A stretch of DNA of 64,000 bases from Caballeronia peredens (GTDB lineage Bacteria; Pseudomonadota; Gammaproteobacteria; Burkholderiales; Burkholderiaceae). Position numbers and translations under genes: made by a program. Every line of letters begins with the position of its first letter. The first letter of the stretch is position 1. Positions 38,168-45,734 of this stretch are shown here, piece after piece. Below the pieces are notes generated by a model that saw only the letters and a list, made by a program, of their open reading frames with translations, had not been told where the DNA came from and ran no database searches. The DNA is taken from contig FCOH02000021.1 in the NCBI GenBank assembly GCA_001544595.2, positions 40,174 through 104,173 on the forward strand, read 5' to 3'.

Positions 38168-39249
38168 GCTTGCTGAATCGCGAAGTGTTCTGGCCGCCGG
38201 CGGACGAACTGGTCGAAGTCGCCGAGCGGATTCGCGCGCGGTTGGGCGAATGGCCCGCAGCCGCGACGCGCTGGCGCATCTGCCTGACCGCGCCGGAAGC
38301 GCCGAAAGCGGACGATCTGATCGTCTTCACCGAAGCACACGATGCGGACACGGAGCGCCTCGCGCAAAGCGGCGCGGCCGTGCTCGACGCGTACGGCCAG
38401 CGCGTGACGCTGCGCCGCGGCGACGAGCGTTCCGCGCTCGAAGGCGAATGGTCGGACGATTGGCTCGCCGCGCTCGCCGCGTTTCTCGACTGCAACTTCG
38501 AACCGCACGACGCGCTCGTGCTCGCGCTGGCCTGGCGCACAGCCGACGAAAACAAGGACGACGCCTGGCCCGTCGATTTCGCGACCTTCCCGCGCGTGGC
38601 GGATTTGCCGCCCGCGCCCGACGGCGGCTTCCCCGCGTGCCCGGACCGGCTCGGCCTGTATCCGGTGCTGCCGAGCGCCGAGTGGGTCGAGCGCGTGCTC
38701 GATCTCGGCGTGCGTACGGCGCAACTGCGCCGCAAGACGACCGATGCCGCCGACCTGCAGCGCGAAATCGCACGCTCGGTCGAAGCCGGGCGGCGCCGCG
38801 ACGCGCAGTTGTTCATCAACGATCACTGGCGCGAAGCCATGGCGGCGGGCGCGTACGGCGTGCATCTCGGCCAGGAAGACGTGCAGACGGCGGACCTGGC
38901 GGCGATCGCCAGGGCAGGCCTGCGTCTCGGTCTTTCGACGCACGGCTACTACGAGATGCTGCGCGCGCTGCATTTCGGGCCGAGTTATCTCGCGCTCGGC
39001 GCCGTCTTTCCGACGACGACCAAAGTCATGCCGACGAAGCCGCAAGGCCTCGCGCGTCTTGCGCGCTACGTGCAACTGCTGTCGGGCCGCGTGCCCCTGG
39101 TCGCGATCGGCGGCATCGATGCCCAGGCGCTGCCCGGCGTGCTCGCGACGCGCGTCGGCAGCGCGGCCGTCGTGCGCGCGGTGACCGAGGCGCCCGATAC
39201 CGCATTCGCCGTTTCGACGCTGCAACAAATGTTTGCGGGTCAACGCTGA
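38164..39249 (+). CDS. thiE: Thiamine phosphate synthase ThiE with long N-terminal extension
   Basis: ThiE joins the pyrimidine pyrophosphate and thiazole phosphate to give thiamine phosphate. Core motifs lie in the C-terminal half of this 361-residue protein: VRTAQLRRK, QLFINDHWREAMAAGAYGVHLGQED, LRLGLSTHGYYE, YLALGAVFPTTTK and PLVAIGGI. Typical ThiE has about 210 residues, so roughly the first 155 are extra. That part (residues 1-155) reads like a compact soluble domain ending in PHDALVLALAWRTADENKDDAWPVDFATFPRV; it may be a remnant of a ThiD-type kinase, but I see no kinase motifs. The GTG start overlaps the thiG stop. No thiD or thiC is in the window. Confidence 0.9.
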   Translation: MSLLNREVFWPPADELVEVAERIRARLGEWPAAATRWRICLTAPEAPKADDLIVFTEAHDADTERLAQSGAAVLDAYGQRVTLRRGDERSALEGEWSDDWLAALAAFLDCNFEPHDALVLALAWRTADENKDDAWPVDFATFPRVADLPPAPDGGFPACPDRLGLYPVLPSAEWVERVLDLGVRTAQLRRKTTDAADLQREIARSVEAGRRRDAQLFINDHWREAMAAGAYGVHLGQEDVQTADLAAIARAGLRLGLSTHGYYEMLRALHFGPSYLALGAVFPTTTKVMPTKPQGLARLARYVQLLSGRVPLVAIGGIDAQALPGVLATRVGSAAVVRAVTEAPDTAFAVSTLQQMFAGQR

Positions 39250-39252
39250 AAA

Positions 39253-39268
39253 CTCCGAAAAATCGGAG
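39253..39268 (+). terminator. Weak hairpin after thiE
   Basis: CTCCGA-AAAA-TCGGAG is a small perfect hairpin a few bases past the thiE stop, with only a poor T tract. It may be a partial terminator before the mla promoter. Confidence 0.4.
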
Positions 39269-39307
39269 GGTTGCAGCCTAGGCAAAGCACCGATTGCGCG
39301 CAGGCCC

Positions 39308-39313
39308 TATAAT
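39308..39313 (+). promoter_or_regulatory. TATAAT -10 element of the mla operon
   Basis: A consensus TATAAT lies 35 nt before the mlaF GTG at 39348. No good -35 is seen at standard spacing. The element rules out the in-frame ATG at 39294 as the start of mlaF when transcribed from here. Confidence 0.5.
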
Positions 39314-39347
39314 TCGCCCTCTTGCGTCAACGGAATCTCTTACCCCA

Positions 39348-40163
39348 GTGCCTGCTTCCTCCGAGACCTTGCTGGAGCTACGCGACGTCGATTTCGGCTA
39401 CGGCGACCGGCTCGTTCTGTCGAACCTGAACATGCATTTCACGCGTGGGCAGGTGGTCGCTGTCATGGGCGGCTCCGGCTGCGGCAAGACCACGACCTTG
39501 CGCCTGATCGGCGGCCTCGTGAAGGCGAGCCGCGGCAAGGTGCTGTTCGGCGGGCAGGACGTCGCCGCGCAGACGCGCGCGGGCCTTTACGCCTTGCGCC
39601 GGAAAATGGGCATGTTGTTCCAGTTCGGCGCGCTCTTCACGGATCAGACCGTGTTCGAGAACGTGGCGTTTCCGCTGCGCGAGCACACCGATCTGCCGGA
39701 AGAACTGATCCGCGATCTCGTGCTGATGAAGCTCAACGCGGTCGGCCTGCGCGGCGCGCGCGACCTCGCGCCGTCGGAGATTTCGGGCGGCATGGCGCGC
39801 CGCGTCGCACTTGCGCGCGCCATTGCGCTCGATCCGCAGCTCATGATGTACGACGAGCCGTTCGCCGGCCTCGATCCCATCTCGCTCGGCATCACGGCGC
39901 AACTTATCCGCACGATCAACGACGCGCTCGGCGCCACCTCGATTCTCGTCACGCACGACGTACCCGAGTCTTTCGCCATCGCGGATTACGTCTATTTCAT
40001 CGCCAACGGCGGCATTCACGCCGAGGGCACGCCGGCGCAACTGCGCGCGTCGCAGGACCCGACCGTGCGTCAGTTCATCGACGGCACGCCGGACGGCCCG
40101 TTCAAGTTCCACTACGCGAGCACGTCGCTCGCGGCGGATTTCGGTATCGGAGGGCAGGCATGA
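39348..40163 (+). CDS. mlaF: Phospholipid transport ATPase MlaF
   Basis: MlaF is the ATPase of the MlaFEDB complex, which moves phospholipids between the inner and outer membranes to keep outer membrane asymmetry. In this 271-residue protein Walker A is GGSGCGKTT (41-49), the signature is ISGGMARR, Walker B is LMMYDEPFAGLD and the histidine switch is in VTHD. I chose the GTG at 39348 because the likely promoter lies between it and an upstream ATG; the ribosome site is weak. The mlaE start overlaps its stop in ATGA. Confidence 0.93.
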   Translation: MPASSETLLELRDVDFGYGDRLVLSNLNMHFTRGQVVAVMGGSGCGKTTTLRLIGGLVKASRGKVLFGGQDVAAQTRAGLYALRRKMGMLFQFGALFTDQTVFENVAFPLREHTDLPEELIRDLVLMKLNAVGLRGARDLAPSEISGGMARRVALARAIALDPQLMMYDEPFAGLDPISLGITAQLIRTINDALGATSILVTHDVPESFAIADYVYFIANGGIHAEGTPAQLRASQDPTVRQFIDGTPDGPFKFHYASTSLAADFGIGGQA

Positions 40164-40927
40164 TCAGCGCGCTCGGACGCTGGGTGCTCGACGGCTTCGG
40201 CACCGCGGGCTACGCGACGCGCATGTTCCTGCGCCTCGTGCTCGAATTTTTTCCGCTGTTGCGCCGCCCGCGCCTTGTCACGAAGCAGATCCACTTCGTC
40301 GGCAATTATTCGCTCGTCATCATCGCGGTTTCGGGCTTGTTCGTCGGCTTCGTGCTGGGCTTGCAAGGCTATTACACGCTGAGCCGCTACGGCTCGGAAC
40401 AGGCGCTGGGCTTGCTGGTTGCGCTGTCGCTCGTGCGCGAACTCGGTCCGGTCGTGACGGCGCTGCTGTTCGCCGGGCGCGCGGGCACGTCGCTGACCGC
40501 GGAAATCGGTTTGATGAAGGCCGGCGAGCAACTCACGGCAATGGAAATGATGGCCGTCGATCCGCTCAAAGTGGTCGTCGCGCCGCGCATGTGGGCGGGC
40601 ATCGTGGCCATGCCGGTGCTGGCGGCCATTTTCAGCGCGGTCGGCATCATCGGCGGCTACGTCGTCGGGGTGATGCTGATCGGTGTCGATCCGGGCGCGT
40701 TCTGGTCGCAGATGCAGGGCGGCGTGGACGTCTGGCGCGATGTCGGCAACGGCGTCATCAAGAGCGTGGTGTTCGGCTTCGCGGTGACGTTCATCGCGCT
40801 GTTTCAGGGCTACGAAGCGCGACCGACGCCGGAAGGCGTGTCGCGCGCCACGACGAAAACGGTCGTGTATGCGTCGCTCGCCGTGCTCGGGCTCGATTTC
40901 CTGCTGACCGCACTGATGTTCAGCTAA
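40160..40927 (+). CDS. mlaE: Phospholipid transport permease MlaE
   Basis: MlaE is the inner membrane permease of the Mla complex. The 255-residue protein has five to six membrane segments and the motifs QIHFVGNYSLVIIAVSGLFVGFVLGLQGYYTL and LRELGPVVTALLFAGRAGTSLTAEIGLMKAGEQLTAMEMM-like sequence (here with VRELGPV), which are the family hallmark. It overlaps mlaF and is followed by mlaD after 93 nt. Confidence 0.95.
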   Translation: MISALGRWVLDGFGTAGYATRMFLRLVLEFFPLLRRPRLVTKQIHFVGNYSLVIIAVSGLFVGFVLGLQGYYTLSRYGSEQALGLLVALSLVRELGPVVTALLFAGRAGTSLTAEIGLMKAGEQLTAMEMMAVDPLKVVVAPRMWAGIVAMPVLAAIFSAVGIIGGYVVGVMLIGVDPGAFWSQMQGGVDVWRDVGNGVIKSVVFGFAVTFIALFQGYEARPTPEGVSRATTKTVVYASLAVLGLDFLLTALMFS

Positions 40928-41020
40928 CGAACCAGCCGCAGGCGCCGGAGCCGGCGCGGGCGTTGTGAAGGGAACAGACCGTCACGCGCAATCTGCGAAA
41001 AGATTCTCTTTGGATAGACG

Positions 41021-41572
41021 ATGAAAAAGACTGCTCTCGACTTTTGGGTCGGCCTGTTCGTGGTGCTCGGTTTCGTGGCGCTGCTGTTTCTCGCGCTGAA
41101 GGCGGGCAACATGAGCTCGCTGTCGTTCCAGCAAACCTACGCGGTGAAACTCAAGTTCGACAATATCGGCGGATTGAAGGCGCGCGCGCCGGTCAAGAGC
41201 GCGGGCGTGACGGTCGGTCGCGTCGGCAGTATCGGTTTCGACGGCAATACGTACCAGGCCGTCGTCACGATCGATATCGACAAGCAGTATCAATTTCCGA
41301 AGGATTCGTCCGCCAAGATTCTGACCTCGGGTCTGCTCGGCGAGCAGTACATCGGCCTCGAGCCAGGCGGCGACGATCAAATGCTCAAGAACGGCGACAC
41401 CATCACGATGACGCAATCCGCCGTCGTGCTCGAAAATCTGATCGGCCAGTTCCTCTACAACAAGGCGGCGGATTCCGGCGCCTCGAAATCATCGCCGGCG
41501 GCGGTGCCCGCACCCGCGCCGGCCGTCCCGGGCGCGGCGAGTGCGATGGGCGCCTCGGGCGCGGCTCAATAA
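41021..41572 (+). CDS. mlaD: Phospholipid-binding MCE-domain protein MlaD
   Basis: MlaD forms a hexameric ring anchored in the inner membrane with a central lipid channel. The 183-residue protein has an N-terminal membrane anchor (DFWVGLFVVLGFVALLFLALKAG, about 7-29) and one MCE domain (about 38-115) with KFDNIGGLKARAPVKSAGVTVGRV and ILTSGLLGEQYIGLEPGG. The end is low complexity, rich in Ala and Pro. mlaA begins 11 nt after its stop. Confidence 0.95.
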   Translation: MKKTALDFWVGLFVVLGFVALLFLALKAGNMSSLSFQQTYAVKLKFDNIGGLKARAPVKSAGVTVGRVGSIGFDGNTYQAVVTIDIDKQYQFPKDSSAKILTSGLLGEQYIGLEPGGDDQMLKNGDTITMTQSAVVLENLIGQFLYNKAADSGASKSSPAAVPAPAPAVPGAASAMGASGAAQ

Positions 41573-41582
41573 GGAGAACAAC

Positions 41583-42479
41583 ATGCAGGCCAAGGGGATG
41601 CGTCGCGCCATCATGATCGCGTGCGCAACAGCGCTCACGAGTTGTGCGACGGTGACGACGCCGACCAAGGGCGATCCGCTCGAGAGCTACAACCGTACGA
41701 TGTTCAAGATCAACGACACCGTCGATCAGTACGCGTTGAAGCCGGTCGCGAAAGGTTACGTCTGGGCCGTGCCGGAACCGGTGCGCAACAGCGTGACCAA
41801 CTTCTTCTCGAATATCGGTGACGTGTATATCGCCGCGAACAATCTGCTGCAGCTGAAGATTGCGGATGGCGTGTCGGACATCATGCGCGTCGCGATCAAC
41901 ACGGTGTTCGGCGTCGGCGGCCTGTTCGACGTCGCGACCATCGCGAAGTTGCCGAAGCACGCCGGCGATTTCGGCCTGACGCTCGGCCACTACGGCGTGC
42001 CGCCCGGACCTTACGTCGTGCTGCCGCTGCTCGGACCGAGCACCGTGCGCGACACGAGCGGGCTGGTCGTCGACTATTTCGGCAATCCGCTGACTTACGT
42101 GAGCCCCGACTCCGTGAGCTGGGCGCTGTACGGCGTGAATCTGATCAACGTGCGCGCAAACCTGCTCGGCGCGAGCGACGTGCTCGCGGACGCCGCGCTC
42201 GACAAGTATTCGTTCGTGCGCAACGCGTATCTGCAGCGCCGCCAGTTCCTGATTTCCGGCGGCGAAGGCAACATGCCTAATTACGACGAGGCCCCGCTGC
42301 CGAATTACGGCGATACCGAAGGCACGGTGCCCGCGGCAGGTGCCTCGGCCACTGCGGCGCCTGCTGTGCCGGCGTCGGGCACGGCCGCCGCGCCTGCTCC
42401 CGCCAGCGGACCCAGCAACACGGTGCCGGGCAATCAGTACGTTCCGCCCAGCGGCTTCCCTTCATTCCGCTTGCGTTGA
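41583..42479 (+). CDS. mlaA: Outer membrane lipoprotein MlaA (VacJ)
   Basis: MlaA removes misplaced phospholipids from the outer leaflet and passes them to MlaC. The 298-residue protein has a signal peptide with lipobox LTSC (Cys21) and the VacJ motifs DPLESYNRTMFKINDTVDQYALKPVAKGY, NFFSNIGDVYIAANNLLQ and GVPPGPYVVLPLLGPSTVRDTSG. The last 60 residues are Ala/Pro/Ser rich and look disordered. Placing mlaA inside the same operon, between mlaD and mlaC, is normal for betaproteobacteria and differs from E. coli. Confidence 0.95.
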   Translation: MQAKGMRRAIMIACATALTSCATVTTPTKGDPLESYNRTMFKINDTVDQYALKPVAKGYVWAVPEPVRNSVTNFFSNIGDVYIAANNLLQLKIADGVSDIMRVAINTVFGVGGLFDVATIAKLPKHAGDFGLTLGHYGVPPGPYVVLPLLGPSTVRDTSGLVVDYFGNPLTYVSPDSVSWALYGVNLINVRANLLGASDVLADAALDKYSFVRNAYLQRRQFLISGGEGNMPNYDEAPLPNYGDTEGTVPAAGASATAAPAVPASGTAAAPAPASGPSNTVPGNQYVPPSGFPSFRLR

Positions 42480-42538
42480 GCGGGAGTTAGCTAACGCGCG
42501 GTAACATATCTAACGACATTTCTTACGCTTTCGAGCAC

Positions 42539-42567
42539 GCGCCGCCTGAACTCGATTCGGGCGGCGC
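42539..42567 (+). other. Intercistronic hairpin between mlaA and mlaC
   Basis: GCGCCGCC (42539-42546) pairs with GGCGGCGC (42560-42567) around a 13-base loop, and outer bases GAGC/GCTC extend the pairing. There is no T tract. It divides the 125-nt gap in the mla operon and may tune expression or stability. Confidence 0.5.
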
Positions 42568-42604
42568 GCTCAAACCGAAGCTTCCATCTCTGCAGGGTTT
42601 TGCG

Positions 42605-43234
42605 ATGAAAAAACTATTTCTTCTTCCTCTCGTCGCCATGTTCGTGGTGTTTTGCGGAACGGCGTCGGCACAAGCCGTCGATTCGAACTCGCCCGACGTG
42701 CTGATCAAGACGGTGACGCAGCAGGTTCTCGACGAGATCAAGTCCGACCAGAAGATTCAATCGGGCGATATCAACAAGATCACCGAACTCGTCAACCAGA
42801 AGATCCTGCCGTACACGGACTTCACGCGCACGACGCGCCTCGTGATGGGCCGCAACTGGAACTCGGCGACGCCGGAGCAGCAGAAGCAGATCGTCGAGCA
42901 GTTCAAGATGCTGCTGATCCGTACGTACTCGGGCGCGCTCGCCCAGGTGCGCAACCAGACGGTGCAGTACAAGCCGTTCCGCGCATCGCCGGAAGATACG
43001 GATGTCGTCGTCCGCTCGGTCGTGATGAACAACGGCTCGCCCGTCGAACTCGACTATCGCCTGTATAAGACGCCGCAAGGCTGGCGCGTGTACGACATCA
43101 ACGTGCTCGGCGCGTGGCTGATCCAGGCGTATCAGCAGCAGTTCAACGAGCAGATTTCGCAGAACGGCGTGGCCGGTCTCCTGCAGTTCCTGACGCAGCG
43201 TAACCAGCAACTCGCGAGCGGCAAGGCATCGTGA
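42605..43234 (+). CDS. mlaC: Periplasmic phospholipid-binding protein MlaC
   Basis: MlaC shuttles phospholipid through the periplasm between MlaA and MlaD. The 209-residue protein has a signal peptide (1-23, ending ASA) and the Ttg2D/MlaC fold markers ILPYTDFTRTTRLVMGRNWNSATPEQQKQIVEQFKMLLIRTYSGAL and YDINVLGAWLIQAYQQQFNEQI. Its stop overlaps the GTG start of mlaB. Confidence 0.95.
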   Translation: MKKLFLLPLVAMFVVFCGTASAQAVDSNSPDVLIKTVTQQVLDEIKSDQKIQSGDINKITELVNQKILPYTDFTRTTRLVMGRNWNSATPEQQKQIVEQFKMLLIRTYSGALAQVRNQTVQYKPFRASPEDTDVVVRSVVMNNGSPVELDYRLYKTPQGWRVYDINVLGAWLIQAYQQQFNEQISQNGVAGLLQFLTQRNQQLASGKAS

Positions 43235-43518
43235 GCACGCCAGCCTCGGGCGGCCGTTTCCAGACGGCCGCGTCCCTGACCCACGAGAGCGCGAAAGCCG
43301 CGCTCGACGCGGGTTTGTCGCGCATCGCGACGGGCGCGACCGAAGTCGATTGCGCGCCGCTCACGCAGTTCGATTCATCCGCGCTTGCCGTGCTGCTCGC
43401 ATGGCAGCGCGCCGCAGCGGCGCGCGGCGCCGCGCTGGGCGTCGTGAATCTTCCTTCCGGGCTCGTCAGTCTCGCGCGAGCCTACGGCGTCGATACGCTC
43501 CTCTCCTTCCGACATTGA
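43231..43518 (+). CDS. mlaB: STAS-domain protein MlaB
   Basis: MlaB is the small STAS subunit that binds MlaF and supports its ATPase activity. The 95-residue protein has the STAS core with CAPLTQFDSSALAVLLAWQRAAAARGAALGVVNLPSGLVSLARAYGV. The conserved D-S-S-A turn at the helix start corresponds to the STAS loop. The GTG start overlaps mlaC, and the gene ends the mla block. Confidence 0.92.
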   Translation: MSTPASGGRFQTAASLTHESAKAALDAGLSRIATGATEVDCAPLTQFDSSALAVLLAWQRAAAARGAALGVVNLPSGLVSLARAYGVDTLLSFRH

Positions 43519-43604
43519 TCCTGCACTGACTCCGCGTGAGGCGCGGCGGCTTCGTTGCTGCCGCAATCAGGATCGCTCCGAAGTCGGCTCCAGCCGCTTT
43601 GCCC

Positions 43605-43655
43605 TATAATCAAACGTTTTTTCGGGCCCAAAGCCCGGCCCCTTTTTGTCCGGGC
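43605..43655 (+). promoter_or_regulatory. TATAAT element and leader with two exclusive hairpins before the ABC-2 operon
   Basis: A consensus TATAAT lies at 43605-43610. Just after the expected start, GCCCG (43633-43637) can pair either with CGGGC at 43623-43627, or as GCCCGG with CCGGGC at 43650-43655; the loop of the second holds a five-T run. The two pairings exclude each other, as in attenuators. Regulatory use is inference. Confidence 0.4.
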
Positions 43656-43719
43656 CCGGGTCCGTCAAGCGAAAATCCGCACAATCGAGGCGCCGCCGCG
43701 TGAGGCGCGCGCACTGTCC

Positions 43720-44646
43720 ATGTCAGCCATAGAAATCCGAAACGTCAGGAAGCGCTACAAGGAGCTCCAGGCGCTCAAAGGCGTGAGCCTCACCGTGGAA
43801 GAGGGCGAGTTCTTCGGCTTGCTCGGCCCGAACGGCGCGGGCAAGACCACGTTGATCAGCATTCTGGCCGGCTTGGCGCGCGCCGACAGCGGCACGATCT
43901 CCGTGCGCGGGCACGATGTCGTCAGCGACTTTCGCGCGGCGCGCCGCTCGCTCGGCGTCGTGCCGCAGGAACTGGTGTTCGATCCCTTCTTCACCGTGCG
44001 CGAGTCGCTGCGCATCCAGTCGGGCTATTTCGGCTTGCGCAACAACGACGACTGGATCGACGAAGTCATGGCGAATCTCGATCTCACCGAGAAAGCCGAC
44101 GTCAACACGCGCGCGCTGTCGGGCGGGATGAAGCGCCGAGTGCTCGTCGCTCAGGCGCTCGTGCACCGGCCGCCCGTCATCGTGCTCGACGAGCCTACCG
44201 CGGGCGTCGACGTCGAACTGCGTCAGACGCTCTGGAAGTTCATCTCGCGCCTGAATCGCGAAGGCCACACCATCGTGCTGACGACGCACTATCTGGAAGA
44301 AGCCGAATCGCTGTGCGACCGGCTCGCCATGCTTCGCCGGGGCGAGGTCGTCGCGCTCGAGCGCACGAGCACGCTGCTGCAGCGCTTCTCCGGCATGCAG
44401 TTGTATCTGCGGCTGTCGAACGGCGCGCTGCCCGCCGATCTGCGTCCGCTCGAAGTCGATCCGCACGCGGTATCCGGCACGCAGCATTTGCTGCGTCTCG
44501 CAAGCTATGACGAGATCGAGCCGATCCTCGCGAAATGCCGCGCGGCCGGCTGCACGTTCGATGAAATCGAAGTGCGCAAGGCAGATCTCGAAGACGTGTT
44601 CGTCCAGGTGATGAACGAGCCTGAAGTGGTCGAGGGACTTTCATGA
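43720..44646 (+). CDS. ABC transporter ATPase (ABC-2/NodI-like exporter)
   Basis: This 308-residue ATPase pairs with the ABC-2 type permease that follows. Walker A is GPNGAGKTT, the signature LSGGMKRR, Walker B VIVLDEPTAGVD and the switch histidine is in LTTHY. After about residue 220 a C-terminal domain typical of drug or polysaccharide exporter ATPases follows. Substrate is unknown. The start at 43720 (MSAIEIRNV) is chosen because it begins the ATPase fold; an open frame upstream to 43555 crosses the promoter. Its stop overlaps the permease start by ATGA. The pair beside mla and murA hints at an envelope role, but that is by position only. Confidence 0.88.
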   Translation: MSAIEIRNVRKRYKELQALKGVSLTVEEGEFFGLLGPNGAGKTTLISILAGLARADSGTISVRGHDVVSDFRAARRSLGVVPQELVFDPFFTVRESLRIQSGYFGLRNNDDWIDEVMANLDLTEKADVNTRALSGGMKRRVLVAQALVHRPPVIVLDEPTAGVDVELRQTLWKFISRLNREGHTIVLTTHYLEEAESLCDRLAMLRRGEVVALERTSTLLQRFSGMQLYLRLSNGALPADLRPLEVDPHAVSGTQHLLRLASYDEIEPILAKCRAAGCTFDEIEVRKADLEDVFVQVMNEPEVVEGLS

Positions 44647-45398
44647 GCGGTTTCCAGACGTTGTTCTACAAGGAGCTGCTGCGCTTCTGGAAGGTTTCGT
44701 TTCAGACCGTGCTCGCGCCGGTCGTGACGGCGCTGCTGTATCTCACCATCTTCGGTCATGCGCTGTCGGGACGTGTGGAGGTTTATCCGGGCGTCGGCTA
44801 CACGAGCTTTCTCGTGCCGGGCCTCGTCATGATGAGCGTGCTGCAGAACGCGTTCGCGAACAGTTCTTCGTCGCTGATCCAGTCGAAGATCACCGGCAAT
44901 CTCGTGTTCGTGCTGCTGCCGCCCATCGCGCATTGGGAAATGTTCTTCGCGTATGTGCTGGCGTCGCTGGTGCGCGGCTTGTGTGTCGGCCTGGGCGTGT
45001 TCATCGTGACGATCTGGTTCATCCCGATGTCTTTTTCCGCGCCGTTCTACATCATTGCGTTCGCGATCCTCGGTTCGGGCATTCTCGGCACGCTGGGTCT
45101 GATCGCGGGCATCTGGGCCGACAAGTTCGACCAGCTCGCCGCGTTCCAGAATTTCCTGATCATGCCGCTCACGTTTCTGTCGGGCGTGTTCTACTCGACG
45201 CACACGCTGCCGCCGCTGTGGCGCGCGGTGTCGCATCTGAATCCGTTCTTCTACATGATCGACGGTTTTCGCTACGGCTTCTTCGGCCTGTCCGACGTCA
45301 ATCCGCTGGTGAGCCTCGGCATCGTCGGCGGATTCCTCGCCGTGCTGGCGTTGATCGCGGTGCGTTTGCTCGCGAGCGGCTACAAGCTGCGTCACTAA
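44643..45398 (+). CDS. ABC-2 type transporter permease
   Basis: The 251-residue protein has six membrane segments and the ABC-2 signature (FVLLPPIAHWEMFFAYVLASLVRGL, then LGTLGLIAGIWADKFDQLAAFQNFLIMPLTFLSGVFYS). It resembles the NodJ/YadH group of exporters of lipids, polysaccharides or drugs. It overlaps the ATPase gene upstream and lies 17 nt before the bolA gene. Confidence 0.9.
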   Translation: MSGFQTLFYKELLRFWKVSFQTVLAPVVTALLYLTIFGHALSGRVEVYPGVGYTSFLVPGLVMMSVLQNAFANSSSSLIQSKITGNLVFVLLPPIAHWEMFFAYVLASLVRGLCVGLGVFIVTIWFIPMSFSAPFYIIAFAILGSGILGTLGLIAGIWADKFDQLAAFQNFLIMPLTFLSGVFYSTHTLPPLWRAVSHLNPFFYMIDGFRYGFFGLSDVNPLVSLGIVGGFLAVLALIAVRLLASGYKLRH

Positions 45399-45415
45399 AT
45401 TCAAAGGAGACTTTC

Positions 45416-45655
45416 ATGTTGCCGACTCCGGAGCAAGTGAAGGACTACATCGCTGGCGGCTTGCCCTGCCAGCATCTCGAAGTGGAAGGCGACGGCCAGC
45501 ACTTTTTCGCGACCATCGTGAGCGATGCGTTCGTGGGCAAGCGGCTGATCGCGCGTCATCAACTGGTGTATGCGGCGCTCGGCGAGCGCATGCGCGAGGA
45601 AATTCATGCGCTCAGCATGAAGACCCTCACCCCCGACGAGTGGAAACCGGCCTGA
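45416..45655 (+). CDS. BolA/IbaG family protein
   Basis: The 79-residue protein belongs to the BolA family, in the IbaG branch found beside mla and murA in many proteobacteria. It has the family core LEVEGDGQHFFATIVSDAFVGKRLIARHQLVYAALGERMREEIHALSMKTLTPDEW. The histidine in RHQLVY is a conserved ligand by which BolA proteins share iron-sulfur clusters with monothiol glutaredoxins. A ribosome site AAAGGAGA precedes it. Confidence 0.9.
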   Translation: MLPTPEQVKDYIAGGLPCQHLEVEGDGQHFFATIVSDAFVGKRLIARHQLVYAALGERMREEIHALSMKTLTPDEWKPA

Positions 45656-45734
45656 GTCCACCCGGCGAAGCCAATCAGGTCAGACGACTCAATTCAGTAA
45701 TACCGGCATCACCGGCAGACATAGGCAGTAGACA

